A program made the translations under genes and the position numbers. The notes beneath the pieces were generated by a model. The model saw only the letters and a program-made list of their open reading frames with translations. It made no database searches and was not told the DNA's origin. Positions 16,643 to 25,794 of a DNA stretch of 64,000 bases are shown here, one piece after another. The number at the start of each line of letters is the position of its first letter. The stretch's first letter is position 1. Source of the DNA: Lachnospiraceae bacterium (GTDB lineage Bacteria; Bacillota; Clostridia; Lachnospirales; Lachnospiraceae). The stretch is taken from contig JAFTGN010000075.1 of NCBI GenBank assembly GCA_017457865.1, positions 27,893-91,892 on the forward strand, in the 5' to 3' direction.

Positions 16643-17638
16643 TTATTGCGTCAGTGCCGCACCAATGTCTGCTTTCAGCTGCACCCAGGCATCTTCATGT
16701 TCTACATAATACTTTGGGCAGATTTTTCCTGTCACATCATAATGCCGGATCACATTGTCCTGGGTCAATCCGAAGGTCTTGCACAGCCATGCGGTCAGCT
16801 GTACCACTGACTGGTACGTGGCCGGTGTGAACTGTCCTCCCGCATCCGGATGACAGACTTCTATGGAAATGGTGTCTACATTTCGCTGGTTGGTGCAGTA
16901 CGACATCTCATTGAGCGGAATACAGGAGATCACCTCTCCTTCCAGTCCTACGATAAAATGAGAACTGGCTTTGGTCACATGGGTATCTTTCAACCCTTCA
17001 AAGTAACTCCAGTTCTGGTCAGCCGTGGTGCCTGCATTGCCCACATAATGAATGGCGATATACTGGATGCTGTCCATGGCCACACAAGGTCTGGAATAGG
17101 GATTTACCGTCAGAGGACGTACCTCCACCCAGTCCGGCAGTGCCAATGTCTGAATATCCAGAGAAATGCCGCCTGCCGTGGTCATCCAGGTGTTGCCGTA
17201 AAATCCGGCAGATGCGCCTGCATTGGCCTCGTAAAATCCCTCTTCCTGTTCCACCGGAGCATCCTGCTGCTCCTGCAGCTCACGGGCGTCCCAGATTCCC
17301 TGTGTCTGTACCGCTGGCGCCTGGATGACAGCAGCCGCCTCCTCCGTTTCTCCGACCGCCGGCTGCTGTACCTGCCCTGTCTGGCTGTTCTGATGGTTCT
17401 GTGCCGGTACTGCTGTTTCCGGACGATTGTGATTGCCCTGTTTCACCAGAAACAATACCATACACACACTGGCCGCCACAAGCAGAACTGCCTGCGAGCT
17501 TCTTTTTCTCTGCTTTCTGTTTTGCCTCTTCGCCTTTTTGTCCCGCTGGCCTTGCAGAATATTTCGAATCTGGTTTTCAGAAGCCTGTTTCTTTTGCTGC
17601 TGCTGGGCAAAACGTTTGATTCTGTCCTCTCTGTCCAT
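16643..17638 (-). CDS. Membrane-anchored N-acetylmuramoyl-L-alanine amidase (Amidase_2/PGRP fold)
   Basis: A 331-residue protein with a basic cytoplasmic N-terminus, one membrane helix (about 49-66), a Gln/Ala-rich linker to about residue 150, and a C-terminal Amidase_2 domain. The zinc ligands visible are His197 (AIHYVGN), His299 (IRHYDVTGK) and Cys307 (ICP). The domain cuts the bond between muramic acid and L-alanine in peptidoglycan. The anchor should hold it outside the membrane near the wall, so it may work in wall turnover or spore/cell separation. GAGGGGGAG precedes the ATG. It is followed by its own terminator, separating it from the RND gene. Confidence 0.92.
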   Translation of the reverse strand: MDREDRIKRFAQQQQKKQASENQIRNILQGQRDKKAKRQNRKQRKRSSQAVLLVAASVCMVLFLVKQGNHNRPETAVPAQNHQNSQTGQVQQPAVGETEEAAAVIQAPAVQTQGIWDARELQEQQDAPVEQEEGFYEANAGASAGFYGNTWMTTAGGISLDIQTLALPDWVEVRPLTVNPYSRPCVAMDSIQYIAIHYVGNAGTTADQNWSYFEGLKDTHVTKASSHFIVGLEGEVISCIPLNEMSYCTNQRNVDTISIEVCHPDAGGQFTPATYQSVVQLTAWLCKTFGLTQDNVIRHYDVTGKICPKYYVEHEDAWVQLKADIGAALTQ

Positions 17639-17737
17639 TGTTCTCCCCCTCTGGCTCTTTCCTGCTTTTCATTTTTCCTCTTCTGTATGCCCTGTTTTCT
17701 CCCATGCTTTCTATTGTATCAACTTTTGACAGCCTTG

Positions 17738-17765
17738 GCTATACTTTTTGATCATCTTTTGACAA
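17738..17765 (-). promoter_or_regulatory. Possible promoter for the amidase gene
   Basis: Minus strand TTGTCA, 16-base spacer, TATAGC, about 100 bases before the amidase start. The -10 box is imperfect. Confidence 0.4.
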
Positions 17766-17842
17766 AATTGTTCTATTTTATCCACTCTTATTGTAGATAT
17801 CAAGTATCTTCTCTTGTTTCGTGTCTTCCTCTCCGCTTTCTC

Positions 17843-17871
17843 TTTACAATTGGTATTTGCTATACTACAAT
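17843..17871 (+). promoter_or_regulatory. Promoter for gtrA-yfhO
   Basis: TTTACA, 17-base spacer, TACAAT. A second TATAAT at 17955-17960 lacks a good -35 but is nearer the gene. The divergent gap 17639-18005 otherwise shows nothing but low-complexity AT sequence. Confidence 0.55.
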
Positions 17872-18005
17872 AGATTTCAGGTTGTGTAAAGTCATAAATT
17901 TGCAGATTCCTTCGCAAAATTCATAAAAAATCGTATCTTTTACGGAGTTTTTCCAGTATAATAGGAAATGATGCATGGAAATGCATGAATTGGAAAGGGG
18001 TTCTT

Positions 18006-18449
18006 ATGATTCAAAAATTTTTCTCTCATCCTCTGATTCGCAAAGTCGTCAACAGAGAAACCATTAGTTACGTCTTCTGGGGATGTGCCACTACTGTTGT
18101 GAACTGGGGTGTGAACTTTATCGCATATGATCTGCTCCATATTTCGACCTTCTGGTCTACTGTCATTGCATGGCTGGCAGCAGTGATCTTCGCCTTTTTT
18201 GTGAACAAGCTGTTTGTGTTTCACAGCAGATCCTGGCAACCCTCTGTTGTATGGAAAGAGTTTATTCCTTTTATTTCCTGTCGTCTGCTGTCAGGTGTGT
18301 TTGATGTGGCATTTATGGTCATCGCAGTGGATCATCTGCATGTTCCCAATGCATTGGCAAAACTTCTGTCCAATGTATTCGTCATGATTGCCAACTATTT
18401 TGCCAGCAAGTTTTTGATTTTCAGAAAACCCAAAGAACAAAGGAGTTGA
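18006..18449 (+). CDS. GtrA family membrane protein
   Basis: A 147-residue protein with four hydrophobic segments and the GtrA signature region (ETISYVFWGCATTVVNWGVNF near the start; NYFASKFLIFRK at the end). GtrA proteins are thought to help flip polyprenyl-phosphate-linked sugars used in decoration of wall polymers. The ATG at 18006 is chosen because AAAGGGG lies just upstream; an earlier ATG at 17985 has no site. It is followed after seven bases by yfhO. A matching GtrB-like glycosyltransferase is at 22813-23745, which fits a GtrA/GtrB/YfhO glycosylation set. Confidence 0.9.
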   Translation: MIQKFFSHPLIRKVVNRETISYVFWGCATTVVNWGVNFIAYDLLHISTFWSTVIAWLAAVIFAFFVNKLFVFHSRSWQPSVVWKEFIPFISCRLLSGVFDVAFMVIAVDHLHVPNALAKLLSNVFVMIANYFASKFLIFRKPKEQRS

Positions 18450-18456
18450 TAGAAGC

Positions 18457-21171
18457 ATGAAACAAAAATTCTCGTTACAAAAATTACTCCCTTACCTGGT
18501 GGCATTTCTGATACCGGTTGCCATTATGCTGATCTTATTTATACAGCGGCAGATCTACCCATTCGGAGACCGCAGTTTTCTGCGGACTGACCTGTATCAC
18601 CAATATGCTCCATTTCACCAAATGTTGCGGGATGCTCTACAGACAGGCAAGAACTTACAGTACACCTGGAATGTGGGACTGGGTACCAACATGGTATCAT
18701 TGTTTGCGTATTATTTGTGCAGTCCCTGCAACCTGCTGTTGCTGTTTTGCCCGTCCAATCTGGTCATTGAGTTTATTTCTTACTTCGCCATTGTGAAAAT
18801 CGGACTGGCCAGCACTGCCATGACCTTCTATTTGGCAAAACACAGCCGTAGCACGCCTTGGACCAGTGTGTTTTTTGGCATCTTATATGCCCTTTCCGGC
18901 TATGTAGCAGCTTACAGCTGGAATGTGATGTGGTTAGACTGTATCTGGCTGTTTCCTTTGGTCATTTATGCAATGGAACGACTGATCAAAACCGGTAAAG
19001 GTGGGCTGTACGCCCTGCTACTAGGCGTGGCAATCTGCACCAATTATTACATTGCCATTATGATCTGTATGTTTTTGATTCTGTACTTTATCGTGCAGAT
19101 AATCATTTCCAGTGACAGTTTCCTGGTACGGACAGAGGATGGTACGGGAAATGGTTCTAAAACTTTTGGCCGCTATATTTTGCGGATGGTACAATTTGCC
19201 GTATATTCCCTGCTGGCAGGAGGAATTTCTGCGATTTTGCTGCTGCCTGCTTACTATGCGCTGAAATTAACAGCTTCCGCTTCCACTACTTTTCCGAAAA
19301 ATCTGGACAGTTACTTCTCTACTTTTGAAGTCATCGCCAGACATCTGATCTGTGTGGAAACAGAGCAGGGACTGGATCACTGGCCCAATATTTTCTGCGG
19401 GATTGCGCCGTTAGTGCTGCTGCCTCTGTATGTCATGAGTAAGAAAATTTCTGCCAGAGAAAAAATCTGCTATTTTGTACTGGTATTGTTTTTCCTGTTT
19501 ACTTTCAGCCTGAAGGTATTGAATTACATCTGGCATGGATTCCATTTTCCCAATTCCCTGCCGGCCAGACATTCCTTCCTTTACATTTTCCTGCTGCTGA
19601 CCATGGCATACAATGGATTTCTGGAGCTAAGGGAACGAAATGGCAAAGAAATCATTGGCAGTATGTGGGGTGTCATTGCCATTACACTGGTAGCGGAAAC
19701 TATCATCACCGATGATGCCTTTCAGTGGTGGTCATTCCTGTTGAGCATTTTGTTTGCCGCTGTCTACGGTGGTCTGTGCTATCTGTATCAGAGACAAAAA
19801 ACAACCCGGTCATTCCTTTATATTCTGACCATGTGTGTTCTGGTAATCGAAATGACCATCAATACAGGTGACACCAGTATCACCACTTCTTCCCGCACCA
19901 CGTATACAGGAGAAGATATTTCTGTCAAAAGTCTTCTTGCCGATGCAAAAACCGATGAAGATTCTGTCTTTTACCGTGTAGAGAAAGTTTCCACACGCAC
20001 CAAAAACGATGGGGCATGGCTGGGTTATCAATCCGGTTCTATTTTCTCTTCTGCGGCCAATGCCAAGTTGACTGCCTTTTACAAGACATTGGGCATGGAA
20101 GGTTCCACCAATGCATACAGCATGCATGGTGCCACCCCGCTGACACTGGCATTGTTTGATGTGAAATATATGCTGGCAAAGGAGACCCTGCACGAAGATG
20201 CACTGAGAAGCCTGTTTGCCAGAGCATCCAATATGTATCTATACCGCAACAATTATGCACTGAATCTTGGATTTATGGTACCGTCCTCGTTGGAATGGAG
20301 CTGGAGTACCACAAACAGCAATCCAATCCTGAATCAAAATGCTTTTGCTTCTGCTGTTGCGGACATTAAAGATTTATTTTATCCTACCACCTATACCTTA
20401 TCCACTGTAACCAGTACCAACATTACGGTAGATGCAGACGGATATGTGTATGGTTATGTAGAACCCAACAGCAATGTAAAAACGGTGACTGCCCGTTATG
20501 CAGACAATACCACGGAAGAGTTTTCCAATGTAAACCGTGGCTATATCCTGGATCTGGGATACCATACTGCCGGAGAAACCATCTATCTGTATACCGACGA
20601 CAGCGGATCTATGACTGCTTACGGATATCTGCTGGATATGGACAAAATGGTGGAACTGCTTCAAACACTGCGTCAGGAACAGATGATCGTAGACAGCTAT
20701 GACAATACCCACCTGTCTGCCCACATTACCACAGAAAATGGCGGCAGATTGCTGACCAGCATCCCTTATGATCCTGGCTTTACAGTAACAGTAGATGGGA
20801 AAACGGCAGAACTTCTGACCTTTAAAGATGCATTCCTCAGTCTGGAACTGACTCCCGGCACCCACACCATCGAATTTACCTACCAGGCAGAAGGATTGCA
20901 ACTGGGAGGCATGATTTCCCTGGTCAGCCTGGTACTGCTGGCATTGATCATCCTCATTGGACGTGGTCTGATCCCCCTTCTGTCCAGACACAAAAAGAAA
21001 GCAACCAAAGAAGAGGAATCCACCGAATCTGAAATGAAACCTGATTCGAATCCAAATCGCGATCCGGAAAACGCAGATTCACAAAAAAAATCAGAGCCTG
21101 CAACAAAACAGAAGCCTGATACACAAGAAGCTGCTGCTTCTTATCAACGTTATAAAAAATCAAAGAAGTAA
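18457..21171 (+). CDS. YfhO family membrane protein (GT-C type glycosyltransferase-like)
   Basis: A 904-residue polytopic membrane protein of the YfhO family. A loop soon after the first helix contains DLYHQYAPFHQML, the acidic motif expected near the active site of GT-C enzymes. About 12 membrane helices fill the first half. An extracellular beta-rich region runs from about residue 490 to 800, a last helix lies near 815-840, and a Lys/Glu-rich tail ends the protein. YfhO proteins are associated with glycosylation of lipoteichoic acid or other wall polymers using polyprenyl-phosphate sugars. The start has AAAGGAG inside the end of gtrA, so the two are co-translated. The hairpin at 21233-21264 ends the transcript. 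Confidence 0.9.
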   Translation: MKQKFSLQKLLPYLVAFLIPVAIMLILFIQRQIYPFGDRSFLRTDLYHQYAPFHQMLRDALQTGKNLQYTWNVGLGTNMVSLFAYYLCSPCNLLLLFCPSNLVIEFISYFAIVKIGLASTAMTFYLAKHSRSTPWTSVFFGILYALSGYVAAYSWNVMWLDCIWLFPLVIYAMERLIKTGKGGLYALLLGVAICTNYYIAIMICMFLILYFIVQIIISSDSFLVRTEDGTGNGSKTFGRYILRMVQFAVYSLLAGGISAILLLPAYYALKLTASASTTFPKNLDSYFSTFEVIARHLICVETEQGLDHWPNIFCGIAPLVLLPLYVMSKKISAREKICYFVLVLFFLFTFSLKVLNYIWHGFHFPNSLPARHSFLYIFLLLTMAYNGFLELRERNGKEIIGSMWGVIAITLVAETIITDDAFQWWSFLLSILFAAVYGGLCYLYQRQKTTRSFLYILTMCVLVIEMTINTGDTSITTSSRTTYTGEDISVKSLLADAKTDEDSVFYRVEKVSTRTKNDGAWLGYQSGSIFSSAANAKLTAFYKTLGMEGSTNAYSMHGATPLTLALFDVKYMLAKETLHEDALRSLFARASNMYLYRNNYALNLGFMVPSSLEWSWSTTNSNPILNQNAFASAVADIKDLFYPTTYTLSTVTSTNITVDADGYVYGYVEPNSNVKTVTARYADNTTEEFSNVNRGYILDLGYHTAGETIYLYTDDSGSMTAYGYLLDMDKMVELLQTLRQEQMIVDSYDNTHLSAHITTENGGRLLTSIPYDPGFTVTVDGKTAELLTFKDAFLSLELTPGTHTIEFTYQAEGLQLGGMISLVSLVLLALIILIGRGLIPLLSRHKKKATKEEESTESEMKPDSNPNRDPENADSQKKSEPATKQKPDTQEAAASYQRYKKSKK

Positions 21172-21232
21172 CAATTCAGGCAACATCACTCCAAAAGGAG
21201 TTTGCATCATAATCTTCTTATAATCCATTTTG

Positions 21233-21264
21233 CCGCGGCAAAGCTTTGCTGCTCTTTGCCGCGG
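21233..21264 (+). terminator. Hairpin terminator between yfhO and argH
   Basis: Perfect stem CCGCGGCAAAG / CTTTGCCGCGG followed by TGTTTC. It is placed between the yfhO stop and the argH start and could also attenuate argH. No T-box features are visible. Confidence 0.7.
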
Positions 21265-21302
21265 TGTTTCAAATAACAGGCAGCAAGAAAGAGGTAATCA
21301 AA

Positions 21303-22676
21303 ATGAAATTATGGGGCGGACGCTTTACAAAAGAAACCAATCAGCTGGCACACAATTTTAACGCTTCCCTTCCGTTTGACCGTAAATTTTACAGTCAGGA
21401 TATTGATGGCAGTATTGCCCATGTGACCATGCTGGCAAAGCAGGGCATCTTGACAGATGCAGAAAAAGAGCAGATCATCGCCGGTCTGACCAGCATCAAA
21501 GAGGACATCACAAACGGTACACTGGAATTCAATGAAACAAGCGAAGATATCCACAGTTTTGTAGAGGAAAATCTCATTGACCGTGTAGGCGAAGTAGGAA
21601 AGAAACTGCACACCGGCAGAAGCCGTAACGACCAGGTGGCACTGGATATGCGTCTGTACACCCGGGATGAAGTGCTGGCAGTGGATGAATTATTGAAAGA
21701 ACTGTTGACTGCACTATTGACTATTATGAAGGAACACACTGAAACCTATATGCCGGGCTTTACCCATTTGCAAAAAGCCCAGCCGGTTACACTGGCTCAC
21801 CATGTGGGAGCTTATTTTGAAATGTTCAAGAGAGACAGAAGCCGTCTGTCTGATATTTATAAAAGAATGAATTACTGTCCCCTTGGAAGCGGTGCCCTGG
21901 CCGGTACCACCTATCCGCTGGATCGGAACTATACCGCTTCTCTCTTAGGCTTTGACGGTCCTACCTTAAACAGTATGGACGGTGTATCTGACAGAGATTA
22001 CCTGATCGAGTTTTTAAGTGCCCTGTCTACCATTATGATGCACTTAAGCCGGTTCTCTGAAGAAGTGATCATCTGGAACACCAATGAGTACCGTTTTGTA
22101 GAGCTGGACGATGCCTACAGTACCGGCAGCAGCATCATGCCCCAGAAGAAAAATCCGGATATTGCAGAATTGGTTCGCGGCAAGACCGGACGTGTCTACG
22201 GTGCCCTGTTCTCCCTGATGACCACTATGAAGGGACTGCCTCTTGCTTATAACAAGGACATGCAGGAAGACAAGGAACTGACCTTCGATGCCATCGATAC
22301 TGCCAAGGGCTGTATCGCCTTATTTACAGGCATGATCGCTTCCACTACCTTCCGTAAGGATGTGATGGAAGAAAGCGCCAAGAAAGGCTTTACAAACGCC
22401 ACAGACGCTGCTGACTATCTGGTCAACCACGGCGTACCATTCCGTGATGCCCACGGCATCGTGGGACAGCTGGTTCTGTACTGTATCGACAAGGATATTG
22501 CCTTAGATGATATGACGTTAGAAGAGTTCCAGGCCATCAGCCCGGTATTCCAGTCTGATATTTATGAAGCCATCAGCCTAAAGACCTGTGTGGAGAAGCG
22601 TCTGACCATCGGCGCACCTGGGAAGGCAGTGATGGATCAGGTGATTGCCATTTACGATGCATATCTGGCAGAGTAA
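21303..22676 (+). CDS. argH: Argininosuccinate lyase
   Basis: ArgH splits argininosuccinate to arginine and fumarate, the last step of arginine synthesis. The 457-residue product has the normal length and the fumarase/aspartase superfamily signature [12 protein letters not shown], with the catalytic serine in this loop. The N-terminus ([22 protein letters not shown]) and the [16 protein letters not shown] block are typical. The ATG at 21303 has AAGAGG upstream; the longer frame to 21246 reads through the terminator and is rejected. argG is not adjacent. A bidirectional terminator at 22753-22799 follows. Confidence 0.98.
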   Translation: MKLWGGRFTKETNQLAHNFNASLPFDRKFYSQDIDGSIAHVTMLAKQGILTDAEKEQIIAGLTSIKEDITNGTLEFNETSEDIHSFVEENLIDRVGEVGKKLHTGRSRNDQVALDMRLYTRDEVLAVDELLKELLTALLTIMKEHTETYMPGFTHLQKAQPVTLAHHVGAYFEMFKRDRSRLSDIYKRMNYCPLGSGALAGTTYPLDRNYTASLLGFDGPTLNSMDGVSDRDYLIEFLSALSTIMMHLSRFSEEVIIWNTNEYRFVELDDAYSTGSSIMPQKKNPDIAELVRGKTGRVYGALFSLMTTMKGLPLAYNKDMQEDKELTFDAIDTAKGCIALFTGMIASTTFRKDVMEESAKKGFTNATDAADYLVNHGVPFRDAHGIVGQLVLYCIDKDIALDDMTLEEFQAISPVFQSDIYEAISLKTCVEKRLTIGAPGKAVMDQVIAIYDAYLAE

Positions 22677-22682
22677 GCATGA

Positions 22683-22742
22683 GGCAATTGCGAAACTCCA
22701 GCCACTTTCGTGAAATACTGGACACGTTCACATTTCACAATG
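22683..22742. repeat. PAL-2: short remnant of the palindromic repeat
   Basis: GGCAATTGCGAAACTCC matches the left end of PAL elements and ATTTCACAAT resembles the inverted right end. Almost all of the core is missing, so this looks like an internally deleted copy. Confidence 0.5.
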
Positions 22743-22752
22743 TTTTTATAGC

Positions 22753-22799
22753 AAAAGTCCTGTGGGAAGAATGGTTATTTCCTTCCCACAGGGCTTTTT
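22753..22799. terminator. Bidirectional terminator between argH and the GT2 gene
   Basis: AAAAGTCCTGTGGGAAG and CTTCCCACAGGGCTTTTT form a long stem with T-runs on both strands, placed between convergent genes. Confidence 0.9.
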
Positions 22800-22812
22800 G
22801 ACCATATAATTC

Positions 22813-23745
22813 CTATACTCTCTCACTAATAATATACCTTGGCCGCTCTTTCATCTCATCATAAATCTTGGCAATATAATAGCCGATGATCCCCAGGCTC
22901 AGCATAATGACCCCACCAGTGATCAAAATCAGCAAAATCACTGTGGTGAACCCTTCTACTGCATCCCCAATGAGAAAATGGGCCAGCGTCTGGATCCCCA
23001 GTATGACCGCACAGATGATAAATAAGATGCCCATTCCCATGACCAGATACAGGGGGGCTGCAGAAAAAGAGGTCACATTGTTCACCGCATACTTTGCCAG
23101 GCTTCTGACAGACCATTTGGTGGTGCCAAATTCCCGCTCTGCCACCTGAAACTCGATGGTGGTAGACCGATACCCTACCCAGAAAGACAGAGCCCGGAAA
23201 AAGGTGTTGCGCTCTTTCAGTTCAGAAAGGGTATCAATGACCTTTCTGTCTAACAGCTTGAAATCAGAAGAAGACTCCATGTCAATGCCGGAACAGCGGC
23301 TGATGATCTTATAAAACAACCCTGCAGACAGTTTATGAGCCAGACTTTCATCTCCACGGCTGACCTTCACACCCTCGATCACCTCATAACCTTCCTGCCA
23401 TAAAGCATACATTTTAGGAATCACTTCCGGAGGATGCTGCAGATCACAGTCCATCACCACCGCACAGGCTCCCTGTGCTTCTGCCAGCCCTGCAAAGATG
23501 CAGGATTCTTTTCCAAAATTGCGGCTGAAATGGATGCCTCTCACACGGCATTCTTCTTTCTTGGCTTCTTTGATTTTCTCATACGTCCGGTCTTTGGAAC
23601 CGTCATCTACAAAAATCAGTTCAAATACAATCTGTTGTGCATCCAGAATACGAGCTACCGTTCTGGTGGTATTCAAAATATTCAGTTCCTCATTGTAAGA
23701 AGGAATGATGACCGACAGCATGCCTTCTTTCTTCACTTCGTTCAT
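22813..23745 (-). CDS. GtrB/DPM1-like family 2 glycosyltransferase
   Basis: A 310-residue enzyme. The N-terminal GT-A domain has SVIIPSYNEE, VDDGSKDRT and the metal-binding DCDLQHPPE. Two C-terminal membrane helices (about 230-255 and 265-295) end in KIYDEMKERPRYI. This is the layout of polyprenyl-phosphate glucosyl- or mannosyl-transferases (GtrB, DPM1, YkoT), which load a sugar onto undecaprenyl phosphate at the inner face of the membrane. It would supply donors for GtrA/YfhO-type glycosylation, encoded at 18-21 kb. The ATG at 23745 is preferred because GAGG lies six bases upstream; an ATG at 23757 is possible. PAL-3 lies upstream. Confidence 0.9.
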   Translation of the reverse strand: MNEVKKEGMLSVIIPSYNEELNILNTTRTVARILDAQQIVFELIFVDDGSKDRTYEKIKEAKKEECRVRGIHFSRNFGKESCIFAGLAEAQGACAVVMDCDLQHPPEVIPKMYALWQEGYEVIEGVKVSRGDESLAHKLSAGLFYKIISRCSGIDMESSSDFKLLDRKVIDTLSELKERNTFFRALSFWVGYRSTTIEFQVAEREFGTTKWSVRSLAKYAVNNVTSFSAAPLYLVMGMGILFIICAVILGIQTLAHFLIGDAVEGFTTVILLILITGGVIMLSLGIIGYYIAKIYDEMKERPRYIISERV

Positions 23746-23785
23746 GGTATGCCTCATTTCTATCTTCTGCCTGATTTTCCAAATA

Positions 23786-23958
23786 GGTAATTGCGAAACT
23801 ATAATACCGAACGCTTTTCATCAAAATTTTTATTTGAAAAACACGCTCTCTTGCATCAGAATCATTCTTACGAATGAATCATGCAACGGTACTAACAGTA
23901 CACGGCATTTCACAAAGGTTTTCAAACGAAAAAACTTCTGATGTACAAGTTGCTCACA
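23786..23958 (+). repeat. PAL-3: palindromic repeat with a shortened right arm
   Basis: It starts GGTAATTGCGAAACT, then CCGAACGC, CACGCTCTCTTGCATC, the small hairpin ATCATTCTTACGAATGA, then CAACGGTACTAACAGTACACGGCA. The right arm is degraded and runs to the glmS stop codon at 23959. It shares the type with PAL-5 and PAL-9. Confidence 0.75.
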
Positions 23959-25785
23959 TTACTCTACCGTCACAGACTTTGCCAGGTTTCTCGGCTTATC
24001 CACATCCAGTCCCTTTGCCAGAGAGACATAGTAGGCAAGAAGCTGTAATGGGATCACTGCCAGAGAAGTGGTAAAGCATGGCAAGGTTTTTGGCACATAG
24101 ACCGTAAAGTTTGCCGTATCCTCCATGGCATAGTTGCCTGCTGTGGTCAGCCCCATCACATATGCTCCTCTGGACTTCACCTCTACCATATTGCTGACCA
24201 TCTTCTCATACAGATCCGGCTGGGTGGCAATGCCGACCACCAGAATCCCCTTTTCGATCAGGGAGATGGTGCCATGCTTCAATTCCCCCGCCGCATACGC
24301 CTCAGAGTGAATATAAGAAATCTCCTTTAATTTCAGGGAGCCTTCCAGTGAGGTGGCATAGTCTACCCCTCTGCCGATGAAGAAGATATCATGACTGCCT
24401 GCAAACTTGCTGGCAAACCACTGGATCCGCTCCTTGTCTCCCAAAAGTGTCATGATCTTATCCGGCAGACTCTGAAGCTCTGTGAGCATCTCCCCGTAAG
24501 TCTGCTCATCGATCTGACCTCTTACCTGACCGAAGTGGATGGCAAGAAGATACAATGCGGCCAGCTGGGTGCTGTACGCCTTTGTAGTAGCCACTGCAAT
24601 CTCCGGTCCTGCCCAGGTATACAGTACCTTATCTGCTTCTCTGGCAATGGAGCTGCCCACTACGTTGACAATCCCTAACACAGGCACACCCTGTTCCTTT
24701 AATTCACGGAGCGCCGCCAGAGAGTCTGCCGTCTCTCCGGACTGACTGACGATGATGGCCAGCGAATCCGGCTCAATGATGGGATTGCGGTAGCGGAATT
24801 CACTTGCCAGATCCACTTCTACTGGAATTCTTGCCAGCTGCTCGATGACGTATTTGCCGGTAAAGCCCACATGGTAAGCAGAACCACAGGCAATGATGTA
24901 AATCTTCCGGAGAGCACGGGTCTCCTCATCGGTCATCTCCAGTTCATCCAGCACAATCTTCCCGTCACGGATTCTGGGACTGATGGTATCCCGTACTGCC
25001 TTTGGCTGCTCATAAATCTCTTTCAGCATAAAGTGCTCATAGCCGCCTTTTTCTGCTGCTTCCATATCCCAGTCTACGGTCACCAGTTCCTTAGTCTGCT
25101 CCTCTAAGTCGATATTATAAAAGGATGCACAATCCTTCTTTAACGCTACAATCTCCTGATTGTCAATGTAATACACCGTTCTGGTATGTTTCAAAATAGC
25201 AGGCACATCAGAAGCAATGTAGTTGCCTTCCGGAGAAATGCCCACAATCAGCGGACTGTCCTTGCGGACTGCGTACAACACATCCGGATGCTCTTTGAAC
25301 ATAATTCCCAGCGCATAGGAGCCCTCTACTCTGGTGAGCATTTTGGCAATGGCTTCCAACGGATCGCCCTTGTAATAATCGGTGAGCAGGTGTACCAATA
25401 CCTCTGTATCGGTCTGGGAGATAAAAGTATACCCTCTCCGTTCCAGACGCTTTCTTAAAATCTGATAATTCTCTATGATACCATTATGCACCACCGCAAT
25501 GCTCTTATTTTCATTGAAATGAGGATGGGAGTTGGCAATGGATGGCTCTCCATGGGTCGCCCATCTGGTGTGGCCGATGCCGATGGTTCCATTGATCTGG
25601 GAACCGTCTGCGGTCAGTTCTCTTAATACCTGTAACCGTCCCTTTGCCTTGACGATCTGTAACTCTTTTCCATTGTATACAGACAGTCCTGCCGAGTCAT
25701 ACCCTCTGTACTCTAACTTTGCCAGTCCATCCAGCAAAATCGGTGCTGCCTGTTTCTCTCCTACATATCCTACAATGCCACACAT
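23959..25785 (-). CDS. glmS: Glutamine--fructose-6-phosphate aminotransferase (isomerizing)
   Basis: GlmS makes glucosamine-6-phosphate from fructose-6-phosphate and glutamine, the entry to amino-sugar synthesis. The 608-residue product starts MCGIVGYVGEKQAAP; Cys2 becomes the N-terminal nucleophile of the glutaminase domain. Two SIS domains follow (ACGSAYHVG, SQSGETADSLAAL; FIGRGVDYATSLEGSLKLKEI), and the C-terminus PRNLAKSVTVE is the conserved tail. GGAGGGG precedes the ATG. It begins only nine bases after glmM, so no glmS ribozyme can lie before it; control must act through glmM or at other levels. Upstream-to-downstream order glmM-glmS fits consecutive pathway steps. Confidence 0.99.
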   Translation of the reverse strand: MCGIVGYVGEKQAAPILLDGLAKLEYRGYDSAGLSVYNGKELQIVKAKGRLQVLRELTADGSQINGTIGIGHTRWATHGEPSIANSHPHFNENKSIAVVHNGIIENYQILRKRLERRGYTFISQTDTEVLVHLLTDYYKGDPLEAIAKMLTRVEGSYALGIMFKEHPDVLYAVRKDSPLIVGISPEGNYIASDVPAILKHTRTVYYIDNQEIVALKKDCASFYNIDLEEQTKELVTVDWDMEAAEKGGYEHFMLKEIYEQPKAVRDTISPRIRDGKIVLDELEMTDEETRALRKIYIIACGSAYHVGFTGKYVIEQLARIPVEVDLASEFRYRNPIIEPDSLAIIVSQSGETADSLAALRELKEQGVPVLGIVNVVGSSIAREADKVLYTWAGPEIAVATTKAYSTQLAALYLLAIHFGQVRGQIDEQTYGEMLTELQSLPDKIMTLLGDKERIQWFASKFAGSHDIFFIGRGVDYATSLEGSLKLKEISYIHSEAYAAGELKHGTISLIEKGILVVGIATQPDLYEKMVSNMVEVKSRGAYVMGLTTAGNYAMEDTANFTVYVPKTLPCFTTSLAVIPLQLLAYYVSLAKGLDVDKPRNLAKSVTVE

Positions 25786-25794
25786 AAGCCCCTC

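Noticed and set aside
21172-21302. T-box or arginine attenuator before argH
   Set aside because: The gap is short, has one simple terminator hairpin, and no T-box sequence is present.
25786-25794. glmS ribozyme upstream of glmS
   Set aside because: Only nine bases separate glmM and glmS, so there is no room for the ribozyme.
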